Assembly (NCBI RefSeq): GCF_028551255.1
Contig: NZ_CP117030.1
Location: forward strand, 620,001-684,000
DNA length: 64,000 bases
Reading direction: 5' to 3'
Source: Vibrio tubiashii
GTDB taxonomy: Bacteria; Pseudomonadota; Gammaproteobacteria; Enterobacterales; Vibrionaceae
Shown here: positions 1-9,100 of the stretch, piece after piece
How the letters are laid out: each line of letters opens with the position of its first letter
Position numbering within the stretch: the first letter of the stretch is position 1
Notes under the pieces: generated by a model
Databases searched by the model: none
Told to the model about the DNA's origin: nothing
What the model saw: the letters and a program-made list of their open reading frames with translations, nothing else
Position numbers and translations under genes: made by a program

Positions 1-387
1 GTGACGGTGTTTGACGGCAAGTACCATTCGGTTGATTCAAAAGAAATCGCTTTTGTGATTGCAGGTAAGAAAGCCTTCTTGAAAGCAGTACAAGAAGCGG
101 GGCCGATTGTACTAGAGCCGATTGTGCAGATGGAACTGGCGATCCCAACCCAATATGTCGGTGATGTCTCGGGAGATTTGTCGGGTAATCGCGGCTTAAT
201 TGAGGGCACAGAGCAGATTGACGCGAACTATACTTTGCTGCAAGCCATGTCTCCTATTAATGAACTGCAAGATTACGCAAGGCGATTACGCTCTATAACA
301 GGAGGTGAGGGCAGCTTTAACATGAGCTTAAGCCACTATGAGCCAGCACCACCTAGTGTACAAAAGCAGGTTTGTGCAGAAGCTTAG
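1..387 (+). CDS. fusA: Elongation factor G, C-terminal fragment
   Basis: This is the last 128 codons of a translational GTPase that promotes tRNA-mRNA translocation on the ribosome. The gene begins before the window, so the GTPase domain is not visible. What remains matches EF-G domains IV-V: a segment reading IPTQYVGDVSGDL followed by the domain V stretch around residues 68-110 with GGEGSFNMSLSHYEPAP. The ending VQKQVCAEA is short and lacks the usual longer tail of the main EF-G, so this may be a second EF-G copy (fusA2), which many vibrios carry. It is followed by a hairpin terminator at 421-443 shared with the converging lyase gene. The family is clear; which paralogue it is cannot be decided here. 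Confidence 0.85.
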   Translation: MTVFDGKYHSVDSKEIAFVIAGKKAFLKAVQEAGPIVLEPIVQMELAIPTQYVGDVSGDLSGNRGLIEGTEQIDANYTLLQAMSPINELQDYARRLRSITGGEGSFNMSLSHYEPAPPSVQKQVCAEA

Positions 388-420
388 CAAATAAGGATTA
401 ACAATCACCCATAAAGATAA

Positions 421-443
421 AAAGCCGCATTTGCGGCTTTTTT
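421..443. terminator. Bidirectional rho-independent terminator
   Basis: An 8-bp GC-rich stem (AAAGCCGC / GCGGCTTT) with a four-base loop is followed by a T run on the plus strand and preceded by an A run. It can therefore end both the EF-G gene and the converging PL6 lyase gene. Confidence 0.85.
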
Positions 444-460
444 GATCGTTAAGTAAGGCT

Positions 461-2077
461 CTATTGAACCGTATTAATCAAGCGATAATCTGGGCCTGCG
501 GTTTCAGCCGTCACTACGGTGAGTTTGCTTGTATCTGCACCAACCCCTTTATACTGGGTAAACCCATTGACTTGTGTCGATGATGGCAGTTCGACGGAGT
601 AAGAGGTGATTTGCTCTGCATTGGTTATTGCGCCAAGGTAGGTCTCGTTGTGGTAGGTGGCATTAACTAAAGGCAGCTCTGGTGTGGCGCGCACGCTGAC
701 GAACTTCTCGTGCTGGTGGTTATCGACCATATTGCTATCGAAATGTACGTCGACACCGGCAAAGATATTCTTCACTTCGCTATTGTTAAACAGGCTGACA
801 CGGTGAGTCTGGTTGCCATAAACAATTCCCCACTCGGTATCAACAAGGGTATTGTTGCGAATGGTAATGTTCTTTGGTGTCCATTGTTTATTCAGCTCTT
901 TGCCTTTGACGGCTTGATCAAGGGTTTCTCCGTTAGCAACATCAATGATGCCCGTATTAATAACAATACCGCCGCGCAAGTCCGCATTGCCTTCTATTTT
1001 TCCATCACGGCCGCGTGTTCCTGCAATGTAATTGTTCTCGATAACATGGTCTTCGTCGTAGATACGCATACCACCTGTTAGCAGTTTTTCATTGCCGAGA
1101 ATCACATTATCTTTAACTACGTTGGCCTTGCCGTGACGAAGAGAGATGAGTGAGGCACTTTCGAAAATCGTATTGCCCGAAATTTCATTGCCACCCGACT
1201 TAATCGAAATCAGTTCGCGTTCGCCATCCATGTCGATCAATAGGTTATTGGTGAATTTAGAGTTAGATGGCCATTGTGAAGATTTAGAATCGCCAATGCG
1301 GATCGCTTCCCAACTATTGCCGTTGTAGCGAATAGCTTCCTTGATGTCGAACTCATTAAACTGGTTTGGTTTTTGGTCTAAGAAAATATTATTGGCGATG
1401 AGATGGTTGTCTTGCGAGTCATCTTTTTGAACGCCAATTAAAGTGCCGCGTTTCTGTTTACCTTCAAAGCGGTTGTTAATGACTTTGCCATTTTTGCCCC
1501 AAAGGGAAACCCAAAGGTATTTAGGGTACTCAGAACGACGTTCATCTGGTTGGTATTTATAGGCATGGTTAAAGTAGTAGAAAGTAGAGTTTTGCAGCGT
1601 ATTGTTGTTGCCCATCATACGCACGCCACCAAAACGCTCAGCAGGGCCACCTTGCGTAAAAACTAAGCCGTCAACGGTGATACCATCACCTTCAAGTCTT
1701 AGCTGAACTAGGCCTGTTAACCAAGTACCGCCAGCCTTTTCGGATTTAATCGTTACGTTATCAGCTTTTATCGTTACGATCCCAAGGTCCGCGTATTTGC
1801 CCAAAGGTATGGTTATGGTTGAGCCATCTTGAGCGTTTTCTAACTGCTGTTTGAGCGAGTCAACAGCGTCTGTAGATTGCGTCGTAATGTCAGTTCCGTC
1901 GACGGTCGCTAAGCGATCTGTATTAAGAAGAGCATCACGCGTGATTTCAGCTACCGTTGTTTCAGAAACGATAGGAGACAATTGAGTTTGAGGCTCGGTC
2001 GTGCTGCAACCTACGAGAGCCATTGTCGAAACTGACGTGGCGACAACGAGAGCGATAGTGGTTTTTTTCATAGTCAT
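461..2077 (-). CDS. Secreted PL6-family alginate lyase (lipoprotein)
   Basis: This is a parallel beta-helix polysaccharide lyase of family PL6 (alginate lyase / chondroitinase B group), which cleaves alginate by beta-elimination. An N-terminal lipoprotein signal ends at LVGC (Cys24), so the enzyme is predicted to be anchored in the outer membrane. The PL6 catalytic pair is visible: Lys293 in ISIKSGGN and Arg314 in SLRHGK. They are 21 residues apart, the same spacing as Lys250/Arg271 of chondroitinase B. At 538 aa it is a single-domain PL6 enzyme. A second ATG two codons downstream (MKK) is an equally good start. It lies 60 bp behind the symporter gene on the same strand, probably as one operon. 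Inferred substrate: alginate, because every neighbour acts in alginate use. Confidence 0.88.
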   Translation of the reverse strand: MTMKKTTIALVVATSVSTMALVGCSTTEPQTQLSPIVSETTVAEITRDALLNTDRLATVDGTDITTQSTDAVDSLKQQLENAQDGSTITIPLGKYADLGIVTIKADNVTIKSEKAGGTWLTGLVQLRLEGDGITVDGLVFTQGGPAERFGGVRMMGNNNTLQNSTFYYFNHAYKYQPDERRSEYPKYLWVSLWGKNGKVINNRFEGKQKRGTLIGVQKDDSQDNHLIANNIFLDQKPNQFNEFDIKEAIRYNGNSWEAIRIGDSKSSQWPSNSKFTNNLLIDMDGERELISIKSGGNEISGNTIFESASLISLRHGKANVVKDNVILGNEKLLTGGMRIYDEDHVIENNYIAGTRGRDGKIEGNADLRGGIVINTGIIDVANGETLDQAVKGKELNKQWTPKNITIRNNTLVDTEWGIVYGNQTHRVSLFNNSEVKNIFAGVDVHFDSNMVDNHQHEKFVSVRATPELPLVNATYHNETYLGAITNAEQITSYSVELPSSTQVNGFTQYKGVGADTSKLTVVTAETAGPDYRLINTVQ

Positions 2078-2137
2078 AGTTCTTATTAATTGGATTAGAA
2101 AGCGGCCGGGTTACGGCCGCTGCTTTAAAGGAAGAAA

Positions 2138-3916
2138 TTAGCTTTCGGTGATAGGTTGTGAAGCCTTTTCGACTTTGTCATCAACGGCTTTGACAAGTAA
2201 AAGACCGACAGCCATGACGATGGCACCACATAGAATGAAGATCATACGTCCCCATAGTGGGTTAGGTAGAAGGAACATTGCCATAATGCCGACACCCGCG
2301 ACTGCGATGAGTGTTCCGAGCATCTTACGTTGCTTATTATCAAGCTTCTTCTGTTCAGTAGATTCAGACACTAGTGGCGTATCTAGGTTGTTGAAGAACT
2401 TGTCTACGTCAGCTTGACGTTCATCAGATAGTGGTTTGTAGAACAATGTTGTTAGGCAGAAGAAACCTGCTGTAAACACTAGGTGACCGACTAGGCCGAT
2501 AGCCACTTTAAGATCTGACCACTCTCGACCGGTTAGTGGCTCTAGGTTGAACCAATTCGCGACCATCTCGGCATTGATTACGAAACCTACGTAATATGAA
2601 ACGATACCACCTACAACTAGTGTACCCCAGCCAGCCCAGTCAGGGGTTTTCTTAATAAAGAAACCACAGAAAGCAGGGATAGTCATTGGGAAACCAATCA
2701 AAGCACCCACGTACATCATGGTGTCGAAAAGGCTTAACCCTTTCAGTGAGTTAATGAACAGTGCAACCAAGATGATGGCAAGACCAAAGAAGGTTGATGT
2801 CAGTTTAGATACGACCACTAGCTCTTTCTCAGTGGCTTGCGGGCGAAGAATAGGTTCGTAAAAGTTCTTAACGAAAATACCAGAGTTACGGTTGAGGCCA
2901 GAATCCATTGAAGACATGGTTGCCGCAAACATGGCTGCGATCAATAGACCTACCATACCTGCTGGCATGTACTCTTGCACAAAGTATAGGTAAGCAAAGT
3001 CGCCCGCTTTAGAGCCTGCATCTGGGTATTGAGTCGCAAGGTCGACACCTTGACCTGCAATGAACCATGAAGGCATGAACCAGATTAGCGGCCCCATTGT
3101 CATTAAGATGCACGCGAGTAGAGCGGCTTTCTTAGCATTCTTTGAATCTTTAGCCGCTAAGTAACGGTATGAGTTCAACATGTTATTAGTAATACTGAAC
3201 TGCTTAACGAAGATAAAGAATGCCCAAATGCCAAAGATACTTAGGTAATTGAGGTTGTTACCAGAGACAAACGAAGCGCCTTCTTGAGTCGGGAAGTTAT
3301 TGACAATTTCACTCACGCCGCCACCTTGGATAATAGCGACCACAGCACAGGTCACCGTTACCGCCATGATGATGACCATCTGCATAAAGTCTGAGGCGAT
3401 AACCGCCCAAGAGCCCCCCGTTACGGACATCACTAGTACAACAAGACCGGTAAGGATAATTGTAGTTGTCATGTCGAATCCGAAGATGCCAGATGCGATG
3501 ATAGCTAATCCGTTCAGCCAGATACCCGCTGAAATGACGCTGTTTGGCATGCCTGACCATGTAAATACTTGTTCGTTGAACTTACCAAATCGCATTCGAA
3601 TTGCTTGGATAACCGTAACAACACGAAGTTGGCGAAATTTAGGTGCAAAATAAAGGTAGTTCATTAGGTAACCAAAGGCATTGGCGAGGAAGATAACCGC
3701 AACGGCAAAACCGTCTGCATAGGCTTTACCTGCTGCACCAGTAAACGTCCAAGCACTAAACTGTGTCATAAAAGCGGTTGCCCCGACCATCCACCAAAGC
3801 ATGCTACCACCACCTCGGAAGTAGTCACTGGTGGTACTTGTAAAAGTTCTGAACATCCAACCTATTGCAATTAGAAATAGGAAATAGATGCCAACAATAA
3901 GGGTATTGAGTTCCAT
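2138..3916 (-). CDS. Sodium/solute symporter for alginate oligomers (ToaA/ToaB type)
   Basis: This is an SSS-family (sodium:solute symporter) inner-membrane protein of 592 aa with about 14 hydrophobic segments. It is clearly paralogous to the symporter at 20929-22686; both carry the stretch SDYFRGGG.MLWWMVGATA near residues 31-50 and a conserved SSMDSGLNRN segment in the middle. Related symporters named Toa in Vibrio splendidus import alginate oligosaccharides or the keto-uronate DEH. The gene lies directly upstream of the PL6 lyase on the same strand. A perfect TTGTA-N-TACAA palindrome sits about 60 bp before the start codon. Which Toa protein it corresponds to cannot be fixed by eye, so no symbol is given. 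Confidence 0.87.
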   Translation of the reverse strand: MELNTLIVGIYFLFLIAIGWMFRTFTSTTSDYFRGGGSMLWWMVGATAFMTQFSAWTFTGAAGKAYADGFAVAVIFLANAFGYLMNYLYFAPKFRQLRVVTVIQAIRMRFGKFNEQVFTWSGMPNSVISAGIWLNGLAIIASGIFGFDMTTTIILTGLVVLVMSVTGGSWAVIASDFMQMVIIMAVTVTCAVVAIIQGGGVSEIVNNFPTQEGASFVSGNNLNYLSIFGIWAFFIFVKQFSITNNMLNSYRYLAAKDSKNAKKAALLACILMTMGPLIWFMPSWFIAGQGVDLATQYPDAGSKAGDFAYLYFVQEYMPAGMVGLLIAAMFAATMSSMDSGLNRNSGIFVKNFYEPILRPQATEKELVVVSKLTSTFFGLAIILVALFINSLKGLSLFDTMMYVGALIGFPMTIPAFCGFFIKKTPDWAGWGTLVVGGIVSYYVGFVINAEMVANWFNLEPLTGREWSDLKVAIGLVGHLVFTAGFFCLTTLFYKPLSDERQADVDKFFNNLDTPLVSESTEQKKLDNKQRKMLGTLIAVAGVGIMAMFLLPNPLWGRMIFILCGAIVMAVGLLLVKAVDDKVEKASQPITES

Positions 3917-3978
3917 CTTTTGACCTTTTTGATTGTTATTAAATGACCTAATGCAATACTAACTATCAATATCTTTAT

Positions 3979-3989
3979 TTGTACTACAA
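3979..3989. promoter_or_regulatory. FadR/GntR-type operator before the symporter-PL6 operon
   Basis: TTGTACTACAA is a perfect inverted repeat around one central base, extended to TATTTGTACTACAATAA (3976-3992). It fits the published FadR-subfamily consensus t.GTa.tAC.a and lies about 60 bp upstream of the symporter start. A half-site (TTGTATGACTT, 4189-4199) lies farther upstream. Confidence 0.7.
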
Positions 3990-3992
3990 TAA

Positions 3993-4818
3993 CTCATATT
4001 CGTGATGGCGATATGTGAAATGGGTTTTTAAATAATCATACAAGTGATCGAGATCGAATAATGATAATGAGGTCAGAAGTGCAAAGAGGTTTGTGCATAA
4101 CTAATGCATAGTCAGTGAGGCTAGTACGCTTTTAACGCGTTTGAATATGACTCAGACAAGGTACATATCGTCATTCTTTATCATTTAATTGTATGACTTG
4201 ATTGTAGGCTTGCCTGATCCGGAAGTGGTTCTGTTGGTGGGGTAAAGGCTGGTCTAATGAGAGAGTTAACCAATTGCCACCGCGAATAGAGTGACGACAG
4301 TGGGAAGCAGTAATAGGGAGGTTATTGCTAGAAGAACTCTCGGAATCACCTTAAATACACTAATAAACAACGTCTTGAATTTATTACTAAGCGGGCCGTT
4401 AGCGATGGTGCCAGGGCTGCGTGTTTGATTTGAAGTATTGGTGTCCATATCAAGTAGAAAGCTAAGTACGAAGAACAAAGTTGTTGGGTAAACTACAATA
4501 GCTAGTTTTGTATTACAAGTTGATTGATTTGTGGCGAGAAAAGTTTGACTATGTGCACATTTCTTTCGAACAGTCCTATGAGAGTTAGAGGTTCTGATTT
4601 GTGATTATTCTTTATTATACAATTAGATAGTTACAGGTTCTAAAATTAGCCTTAATGTTTGATTTGATAATAAATCATACAATTAGATCGATTTCACAGT
4701 TCTTATTCTGTTTGGTGGTTACTATATTTGTATTATTTATTGTTGCTAAATATGCAGATCGTAGATTTTAGCTCTTGTTAAAAGAGCCTTTAACCAAGAT
4801 AGAAGTGGAACAAATACC
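3993..4818. other. Intergenic region between symporter and porin genes
   Basis: This is roughly 820 bp of AT-rich sequence between divergently transcribed genes. Near the porin it holds two tandem near-repeats, ATTATACAATTAGAT (4613-4627) and ATCATACAATTAGAT (4674-4688). It also holds TTGTATTATTT (4728-4738). These look like degenerate copies of the island's operator. A 60-70 codon minus-strand frame (4266-4478) encodes one C-terminal hydrophobic segment but starts at TTG, or at an internal ATG (4448), with no ribosome binding site. I do not call it a gene. Confidence 0.5.
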
Positions 4819-5526
4819 ATGAATAAGATTAAAACTATTGTGATTGCTGTGGGAACTGTAATGGCCTGCGGAGCTGTATCTGCAGCATCACTTGATGTGC
4901 GTCATGAGTACAAACATAGCTCTGAGCAGCATGCGACTCGTGTGAAAATGGGTGACAGCATTGATAATTTTTACTACAGCGGTGAGCTCAAGTTTAAAGG
5001 TGCTGATGGAACTAAGTTCCTACAAGATTTGAAGAATAACGGCTGGGAACTAGATTTAGGTTACCGTTTCAAGCTAAACGATAACTGGACAATTCAACCG
5101 GGTATGCCAATTGAGGGGCGAGAGTCCGGCATGACTTACAAGCCGCAAATCCGTGCAACATACGCGCTTGATAGTGTTGAAGGTCTGAGTATCAGTGCTC
5201 GTTACCGTTATGATATTCGCCAAAATATCGATGATGATAACCAACGCCGTCATCGTCTAACGGGTAACATTAATTATAGCTTCGAAGAGTGGAGATTTGG
5301 TTTAGAAGCGAACTACTACAAAGCAGATGGCTACGACCTATATAAAGACAAAGATACGAACTACGAGTTTAACTCTACAATTCGCCGTAGCTTCGGTCAG
5401 TGGGCACCGTATGCGGAGTTTGGTTATGCTCCATACCAAAAAGATGGTGGATATGACAACAATGGAACTACCACAAATAATGACTATGAACTGCGTAGCC
5501 GTATAGGTATTACTTACAGTTTCTAA
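4819..5526 (+). CDS. kdgM: KdgM-family oligouronate porin
   Basis: This is a small outer-membrane porin of the KdgM family (235 aa), which forms monomeric beta-barrel channels for acidic oligosaccharides such as oligogalacturonate or oligoalginate. A signal peptide ends near GAVSA (about residue 22). The mature part alternates short amphipathic strands rich in Tyr, Arg and Asp (for example SARYRYDIRQN and EDWRFGLEANYY-like strands) and ends with the typical terminal Phe (GITYSF) for barrel assembly. The length is normal for the family. It stands alone, with degenerate operator copies upstream and a strong terminator after it. The substrate, alginate oligomers, is inferred from context. Confidence 0.88.
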   Translation: MNKIKTIVIAVGTVMACGAVSAASLDVRHEYKHSSEQHATRVKMGDSIDNFYYSGELKFKGADGTKFLQDLKNNGWELDLGYRFKLNDNWTIQPGMPIEGRESGMTYKPQIRATYALDSVEGLSISARYRYDIRQNIDDDNQRRHRLTGNINYSFEEWRFGLEANYYKADGYDLYKDKDTNYEFNSTIRRSFGQWAPYAEFGYAPYQKDGGYDNNGTTTNNDYELRSRIGITYSF

Positions 5527-5564
5527 GTTGCATAACTGATTAACAAAGACCAGCGATGTGAAGT

Positions 5565-5604
5565 GACCCCCAATAGTTGGACAACAATTATTGGGGGTCT
5601 TTTT
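5565..5604 (+). terminator. Rho-independent terminator after the porin gene
   Basis: An 11-bp stem (GACCCCCAATA / TATTGGGGGTC) with a 13-nt loop is followed by five T residues. It separates the porin from the converging exonuclease gene. Confidence 0.85.
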
Positions 5605-5625
5605 GTATCTAGCTAGAAGTGAATA

Positions 5626-6342
5626 CTAGCTGCTTAAACGGTAGAGTGTACCTAGGCTTGTTTTCCCTTGTGGGGTGATACGAGCTTGTTGGGCGAGAAA
5701 GAGTTCTGCTGTGGCGACCGCATCGGCAAGGGCATTGTGACCGTTATATTCTGGTAGGCCGTAGCGAGCACGTGTGTTAGCTAGGGTCACATCAATTTCG
5801 TCACGTGGGTTAATCGCTTTTTGTAGGTGTTTTTCAATGCACATGGTATCGAGCCAAATCAGAGGAGGCTCATCGAGACCAAACACGCGAGACAAATATT
5901 GATTAATGAAATTGGCTTCGACGATACATGCGTGCGCGACTAAGATCTTACCCTGAGCCGCAGTGAAAAGTGCGTCCATGGCATCATGGATAGAGACGCC
6001 TTGGGACAGCATTTGCGGGGTAATGTGATTGATCACTGCGGTTTCAGGTTTGATTTGGGAATCACTGTTAATGTACATATGCTGGCTTGTAGCGAGGTCA
6101 GCCTTGCCATTAACAATCTCCAACCAACCCATCGACAAGATCAGATCTTCTTCGCTGTCTAATCCGGTTGTTTCCAAATCCAACACTATGTATTGCGCGT
6201 CGTGTGCTAACTGTGTCGCATCTAAATGAGGGGTTTGAACAAGCGCCTTAATAGGCTCTGGCAGTGTAGTTTGTTTGGCGTACTGCTCGCGCTTACGATT
6301 TATTTGCGAACAGGGATGAAAGTATTCAAGAATCCGCTTCAT
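5626..6342 (-). CDS. DnaQ-like DEDDh 3'-5' exonuclease
   Basis: This is a 238-aa exonuclease of the DNA polymerase III epsilon superfamily. The ExoI motif VLDLETTGLD (Asp55, Glu57) is present. Later segments fit the ExoII region (around INHITPQML) and the ExoIII region (HNALADAVATAELF, with His and Asp). It has no other domain, so it is a stand-alone exonuclease rather than a polymerase subunit. Its start codon overlaps the stop of the upstream CBS/nucleotidyltransferase gene by one base (TAATG), so the two are translationally coupled. This pair occurs together in many gamma-proteobacteria, often beside an acetate-type symporter; here the neighbours are alginate genes. The substrate is unknown. 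Confidence 0.82.
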   Translation of the reverse strand: MKRILEYFHPCSQINRKREQYAKQTTLPEPIKALVQTPHLDATQLAHDAQYIVLDLETTGLDSEEDLILSMGWLEIVNGKADLATSQHMYINSDSQIKPETAVINHITPQMLSQGVSIHDAMDALFTAAQGKILVAHACIVEANFINQYLSRVFGLDEPPLIWLDTMCIEKHLQKAINPRDEIDVTLANTRARYGLPEYNGHNALADAVATAELFLAQQARITPQGKTSLGTLYRLSS

Positions 6343-8207
6343 TAGCGACTCCCAAAGCGTACTTTTACCGCTTCTTGTAAATCAGCAATAATGCGGAACG
6401 CGTCCTTTAAATGTTGACGTTCAAAACTGCCAAAGGTATTTGGATCGATGTGATTGTTTGGTTCTTGACCGTTTTTTAATGCTTCTAACTGATGACCGAA
6501 TCGAAAGGAAAGAATGTACTTGTAGGCGTTAAGAATGTTTTTGTACGCATCTTCACTGAGTACACCCTTATTTTTAGCTGCTTTAAAACGTTCGTCGGTG
6601 GCAGATAGGTCACACTCAACCGCCAAACCATAGATTCGCGCTAAATCAATGATCAAATTGATGGCGTATTTTTTCACATCTAGGGTCTTTTTGTTCTCAC
6701 CAGATTTTTCTAAGACTAAGCTGTTAAAAATGCCGAGTGGTGGGTTGGTGTTGATGGCATCTTTCACTAGCATGGGCAGAAATTCGCGATTGTTACGAAT
6801 ATTGCTATGGAGTTCGTCTCGAAGCATCTTTTCAAACTCCTTGTTGCCGTAAATGGTGCGAATCTCTAAGAACACACTGATGTTGAGCAGGCGTTCATAC
6901 TCTGGACTCGCTACCCACTTTTTATAGTACTTTTTCCATACGCTTAAAGGCTGGCACCATTTCGGTGTGGCTGCCATGTATTTACCCGGACACAATGGGT
7001 AATCGCAACTGGCGAGCCCATTAGAAACGATCATAGCAAGGTGTTTGAAATAGATGCGATCATTCTCTGTCGCGTTATCGGCAAGAACAATTGCGCTGTC
7101 TTGGTCAGAGAGCATGTGGACTTCATTACGCGCATGTGAACCTGCGACAATCCAAGAAAAGTCACAGGGCGGGGGACCAAGTTTATCTACCGCAATCTGT
7201 ATGAGTCGACGGGTATAGGCGTCCATGAGCATTGTCATCACTTTACCGATCACTTCAGGTGAGACATGCCCATCGACCAAGGCTTCGAATATCGCTTGGC
7301 GTTCTGGTGTAAAGCTAGATAAGGATTTAACGCTACCGGCGTACTTAATTTTTTCGATAAGGAAGATAGCTTGTACGCGGTGATTTTGAACTAGGTGAGT
7401 GGTGGTAAGTACACCAACCACCTTATTGTCTTCAACTAAGGGTAGGTTGCGAACATTATGTTGCATCATGATCGACGCTGCATGGAGAACGAGGTCATCT
7501 GGTTTAATTGTCTGAGGATCATGGGTCATTACTTCTGCAATAGGGCGATCGGTACTTACCCCTTGAGCAATGACGCGCTTGGTCATATCTCGATCAGTAA
7601 TCAATCCAACAATCTTACTGTTTTCATACACCACTGCGCACGGTGAGCACATGGTTAGCATCTCATTAGCCACAGTTTGAATCGATTGGTCAGCGGTGAC
7701 GACAGCGATTCGGCCGCTAGCTACTTCATCCACACGTTTAATGAATAAGCCTTTCTCTTTGTTCGACCAAACGACATCTAACGCTGACTTAAGCCGTATT
7801 TGTGCTTGAGAAGCGAAATGTTCAGCGCAATCAGGGTGAGCCTGAAACAATTTTTTGAGCGCGGAGTTAGGGATGATGTAGACCAAAGAATTCTCAATGG
7901 CGATAGCGCGATAACCTTTACTGCTATCAATTTCGCTGCCAAGAAACGTGAAGCCGAAAATGTCTTCTGGCCCTAATTTCGCGCGCAGTACGCCATCAGA
8001 CTTACGTTGCTCCATCGAGCCTGTTCGAACTATGTAGAGAGATTTCTCTTGACCAGTAGCACACTGGTCAATGACTTCACCTTTACCTAAATAGGCAATT
8101 TGAACCTGAGAAGCAAGCTCGCGCAGTGCGGGTTTAGGAAGCTTATCAAATGGGTCTATTTGCCCAAGAAATTGCAAGATATTTGGCAGTAAAGATTCAG
8201 ACATCAT
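6342..8207 (-). CDS. cNMP-binding / CBS / DUF294 nucleotidyltransferase-like protein
   Basis: This is a 621-aa multidomain cytoplasmic protein. In order: a cyclic-nucleotide-binding-like domain (about residues 15-130), a tandem CBS pair (about 165-285), a DUF294 nucleotidyltransferase-like domain with GSHARNEVHMLSDQD (356-370), and a DUF294 C-terminal helical domain to the end. The Gly-Ser and Asp-x-Asp pattern resembles GlnD/GlnE-type nucleotidyltransferases, so a regulatory nucleotidyl-transfer role that senses adenylates is possible but unproven. It is the first gene of an operon with the exonuclease. A perfect TTGTATTACAA operator lies 20 bp before its start, suggesting it belongs to the same regulon as the alginate genes. 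Confidence 0.82.
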   Translation of the reverse strand: MMSESLLPNILQFLGQIDPFDKLPKPALRELASQVQIAYLGKGEVIDQCATGQEKSLYIVRTGSMEQRKSDGVLRAKLGPEDIFGFTFLGSEIDSSKGYRAIAIENSLVYIIPNSALKKLFQAHPDCAEHFASQAQIRLKSALDVVWSNKEKGLFIKRVDEVASGRIAVVTADQSIQTVANEMLTMCSPCAVVYENSKIVGLITDRDMTKRVIAQGVSTDRPIAEVMTHDPQTIKPDDLVLHAASIMMQHNVRNLPLVEDNKVVGVLTTTHLVQNHRVQAIFLIEKIKYAGSVKSLSSFTPERQAIFEALVDGHVSPEVIGKVMTMLMDAYTRRLIQIAVDKLGPPPCDFSWIVAGSHARNEVHMLSDQDSAIVLADNATENDRIYFKHLAMIVSNGLASCDYPLCPGKYMAATPKWCQPLSVWKKYYKKWVASPEYERLLNISVFLEIRTIYGNKEFEKMLRDELHSNIRNNREFLPMLVKDAINTNPPLGIFNSLVLEKSGENKKTLDVKKYAINLIIDLARIYGLAVECDLSATDERFKAAKNKGVLSEDAYKNILNAYKYILSFRFGHQLEALKNGQEPNNHIDPNTFGSFERQHLKDAFRIIADLQEAVKVRFGSR

Positions 8208-8227
8208 ATCGCTCTAATATGGATTAA

Positions 8228-8238
8228 TTGTATTACAA
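8228..8238. promoter_or_regulatory. FadR/GntR-type operator before the CBS-exonuclease operon
   Basis: TTGTATTACAA is a perfect inverted repeat within ATTGTATTACAATAT, 20 bp upstream of the start codon, where it would overlap the promoter or 5' leader. It is identical to the copy at 20725-20735 before the second symporter. Confidence 0.65.
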
Positions 8239-8328
8239 TATATCTAATTTAAAGTTAAGTGTCACTGATTAGCAATGTTTATGTCGAAGGTAGGGGATTG
8301 GCGATTAAGTGAAAAGGGGTTTAGGCAC

Positions 8329-8356
8329 AAAAAAGCACGCGATGAACGCGTGCTTT
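8329..8356 (-). terminator. Terminator of the minus-strand GntR regulator
   Basis: Read on the minus strand, an AAAGCACGCG / CGCGTGCTTT stem with a five-base loop is followed by T residues. It ends the regulator gene before the next operon. Confidence 0.8.
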
Positions 8357-8380
8357 ACAGTATTTTTAGAGAGAACTGAC

Positions 8381-9100
8381 TTAGTCTACAGCAGTCAGGC
8401 GGTGCTTGGAGTCTAGTAGGTGGTTAGCCGATGCTTGACGTGCTTTATCTGCATTGCCTGCCATGATGGCATCATAGATTTGTCGGTGTTCTTTAATACA
8501 GGTACTGCCTTCTTCTGAAGAGTGGGCAATAAAGTTAACGAACATCGTGGTTAAAATGTTGCCGAATGGTAGATAGAAATCATTACCTGTCGCGTTGAAG
8601 ATTAGGCTATGAAAACGAGTATCGACTTCCATCCAGCGCGCGTGGTCGAACTCTTCTGCTTCGGCAACTTCAACCATTTGCTGGAAAGTTTCTGATAGCT
8701 CAATACGTTGCTCGGCAGTGGCGTGAATCGCTGCTAGAGCACAGGCTTCAGGCTCGATAGCTCGGCGAAGGCCAAGAAACTGACCGCAGAACTGATCGGT
8801 ATCGGCAAGACCATCCATCCATTCAATGAGCTGCGGGTCTAAGAAGTTCCAATAAGCGCGATTGATAACGCGTGTACCGACTTTAGGGCGGGATTCGAGT
8901 AGACCTTTAGATGTGAGCAGCTTCACCGCTTCACGTAGAGCTGTGCGGCTTATACCAAATTGCTCACAAAGAACCATTTCGCCAGGAAGAATCGAACCTT
9001 GAGGGATTTTTCCAGACAAAATACCACGTGCGATTTCACGTGCTACCTGCACATGAAGGCTTCGTTTAGAGCCTGAGATAGAATGAAATTCACCAGACAT
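8381..9100 (-). CDS. GntR-family regulator, FadR subfamily
   Basis: This is a transcriptional regulator with an N-terminal winged helix-turn-helix (residues ~12-80, including CEQFGISRTALREAVKLL and GLLESRPKVGT) and a C-terminal FCD ligand-binding domain (~90-230) with the usual acidic/His metal-site pattern (DTRFH, EHRQIYDAI). I take ATG 9100 (MSGEFHS) as the start; a GTG three codons earlier also fits. It is closely similar along its length to the regulator at 10357-11073, and the two flank an SDR gene. Members of this subfamily often bind uronates or related sugar acids and control catabolic genes. It is a candidate controller of the TTGTA-N-TACAA regulon. Confidence 0.88.
   Translation of the reverse strand: MSGEFHSISGSKRSLHVQVAREIARGILSGKIPQGSILPGEMVLCEQFGISRTALREAVKLLTSKGLLESRPKVGTRVINRAYWNFLDPQLIEWMDGLADTDQFCGQFLGLRRAIEPEACALAAIHATAEQRIELSETFQQMVEVAEAEEFDHARWMEVDTRFHSLIFNATGNDFYLPFGNILTTMFVNFIAHSSEEGSTCIKEHRQIYDAIMAGNADKARQASANHLLDSKHRLTAVD

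Noticed and set aside
4266..4478. A 70-codon minus-strand frame with one hydrophobic segment between the symporter and porin genes.
   Set aside because: It starts at TTG, or at an internal ATG (4448), without a ribosome binding site, shows no family pattern, and lies in a region better explained as regulatory.
3979..8238. Idea that the operator-like palindromes are just AT-rich chance matches.
   Set aside because: Four perfect 11-mers with the same arms in promoter positions, two of them at one gene, are more than I would expect, although I could not compute the background rate.
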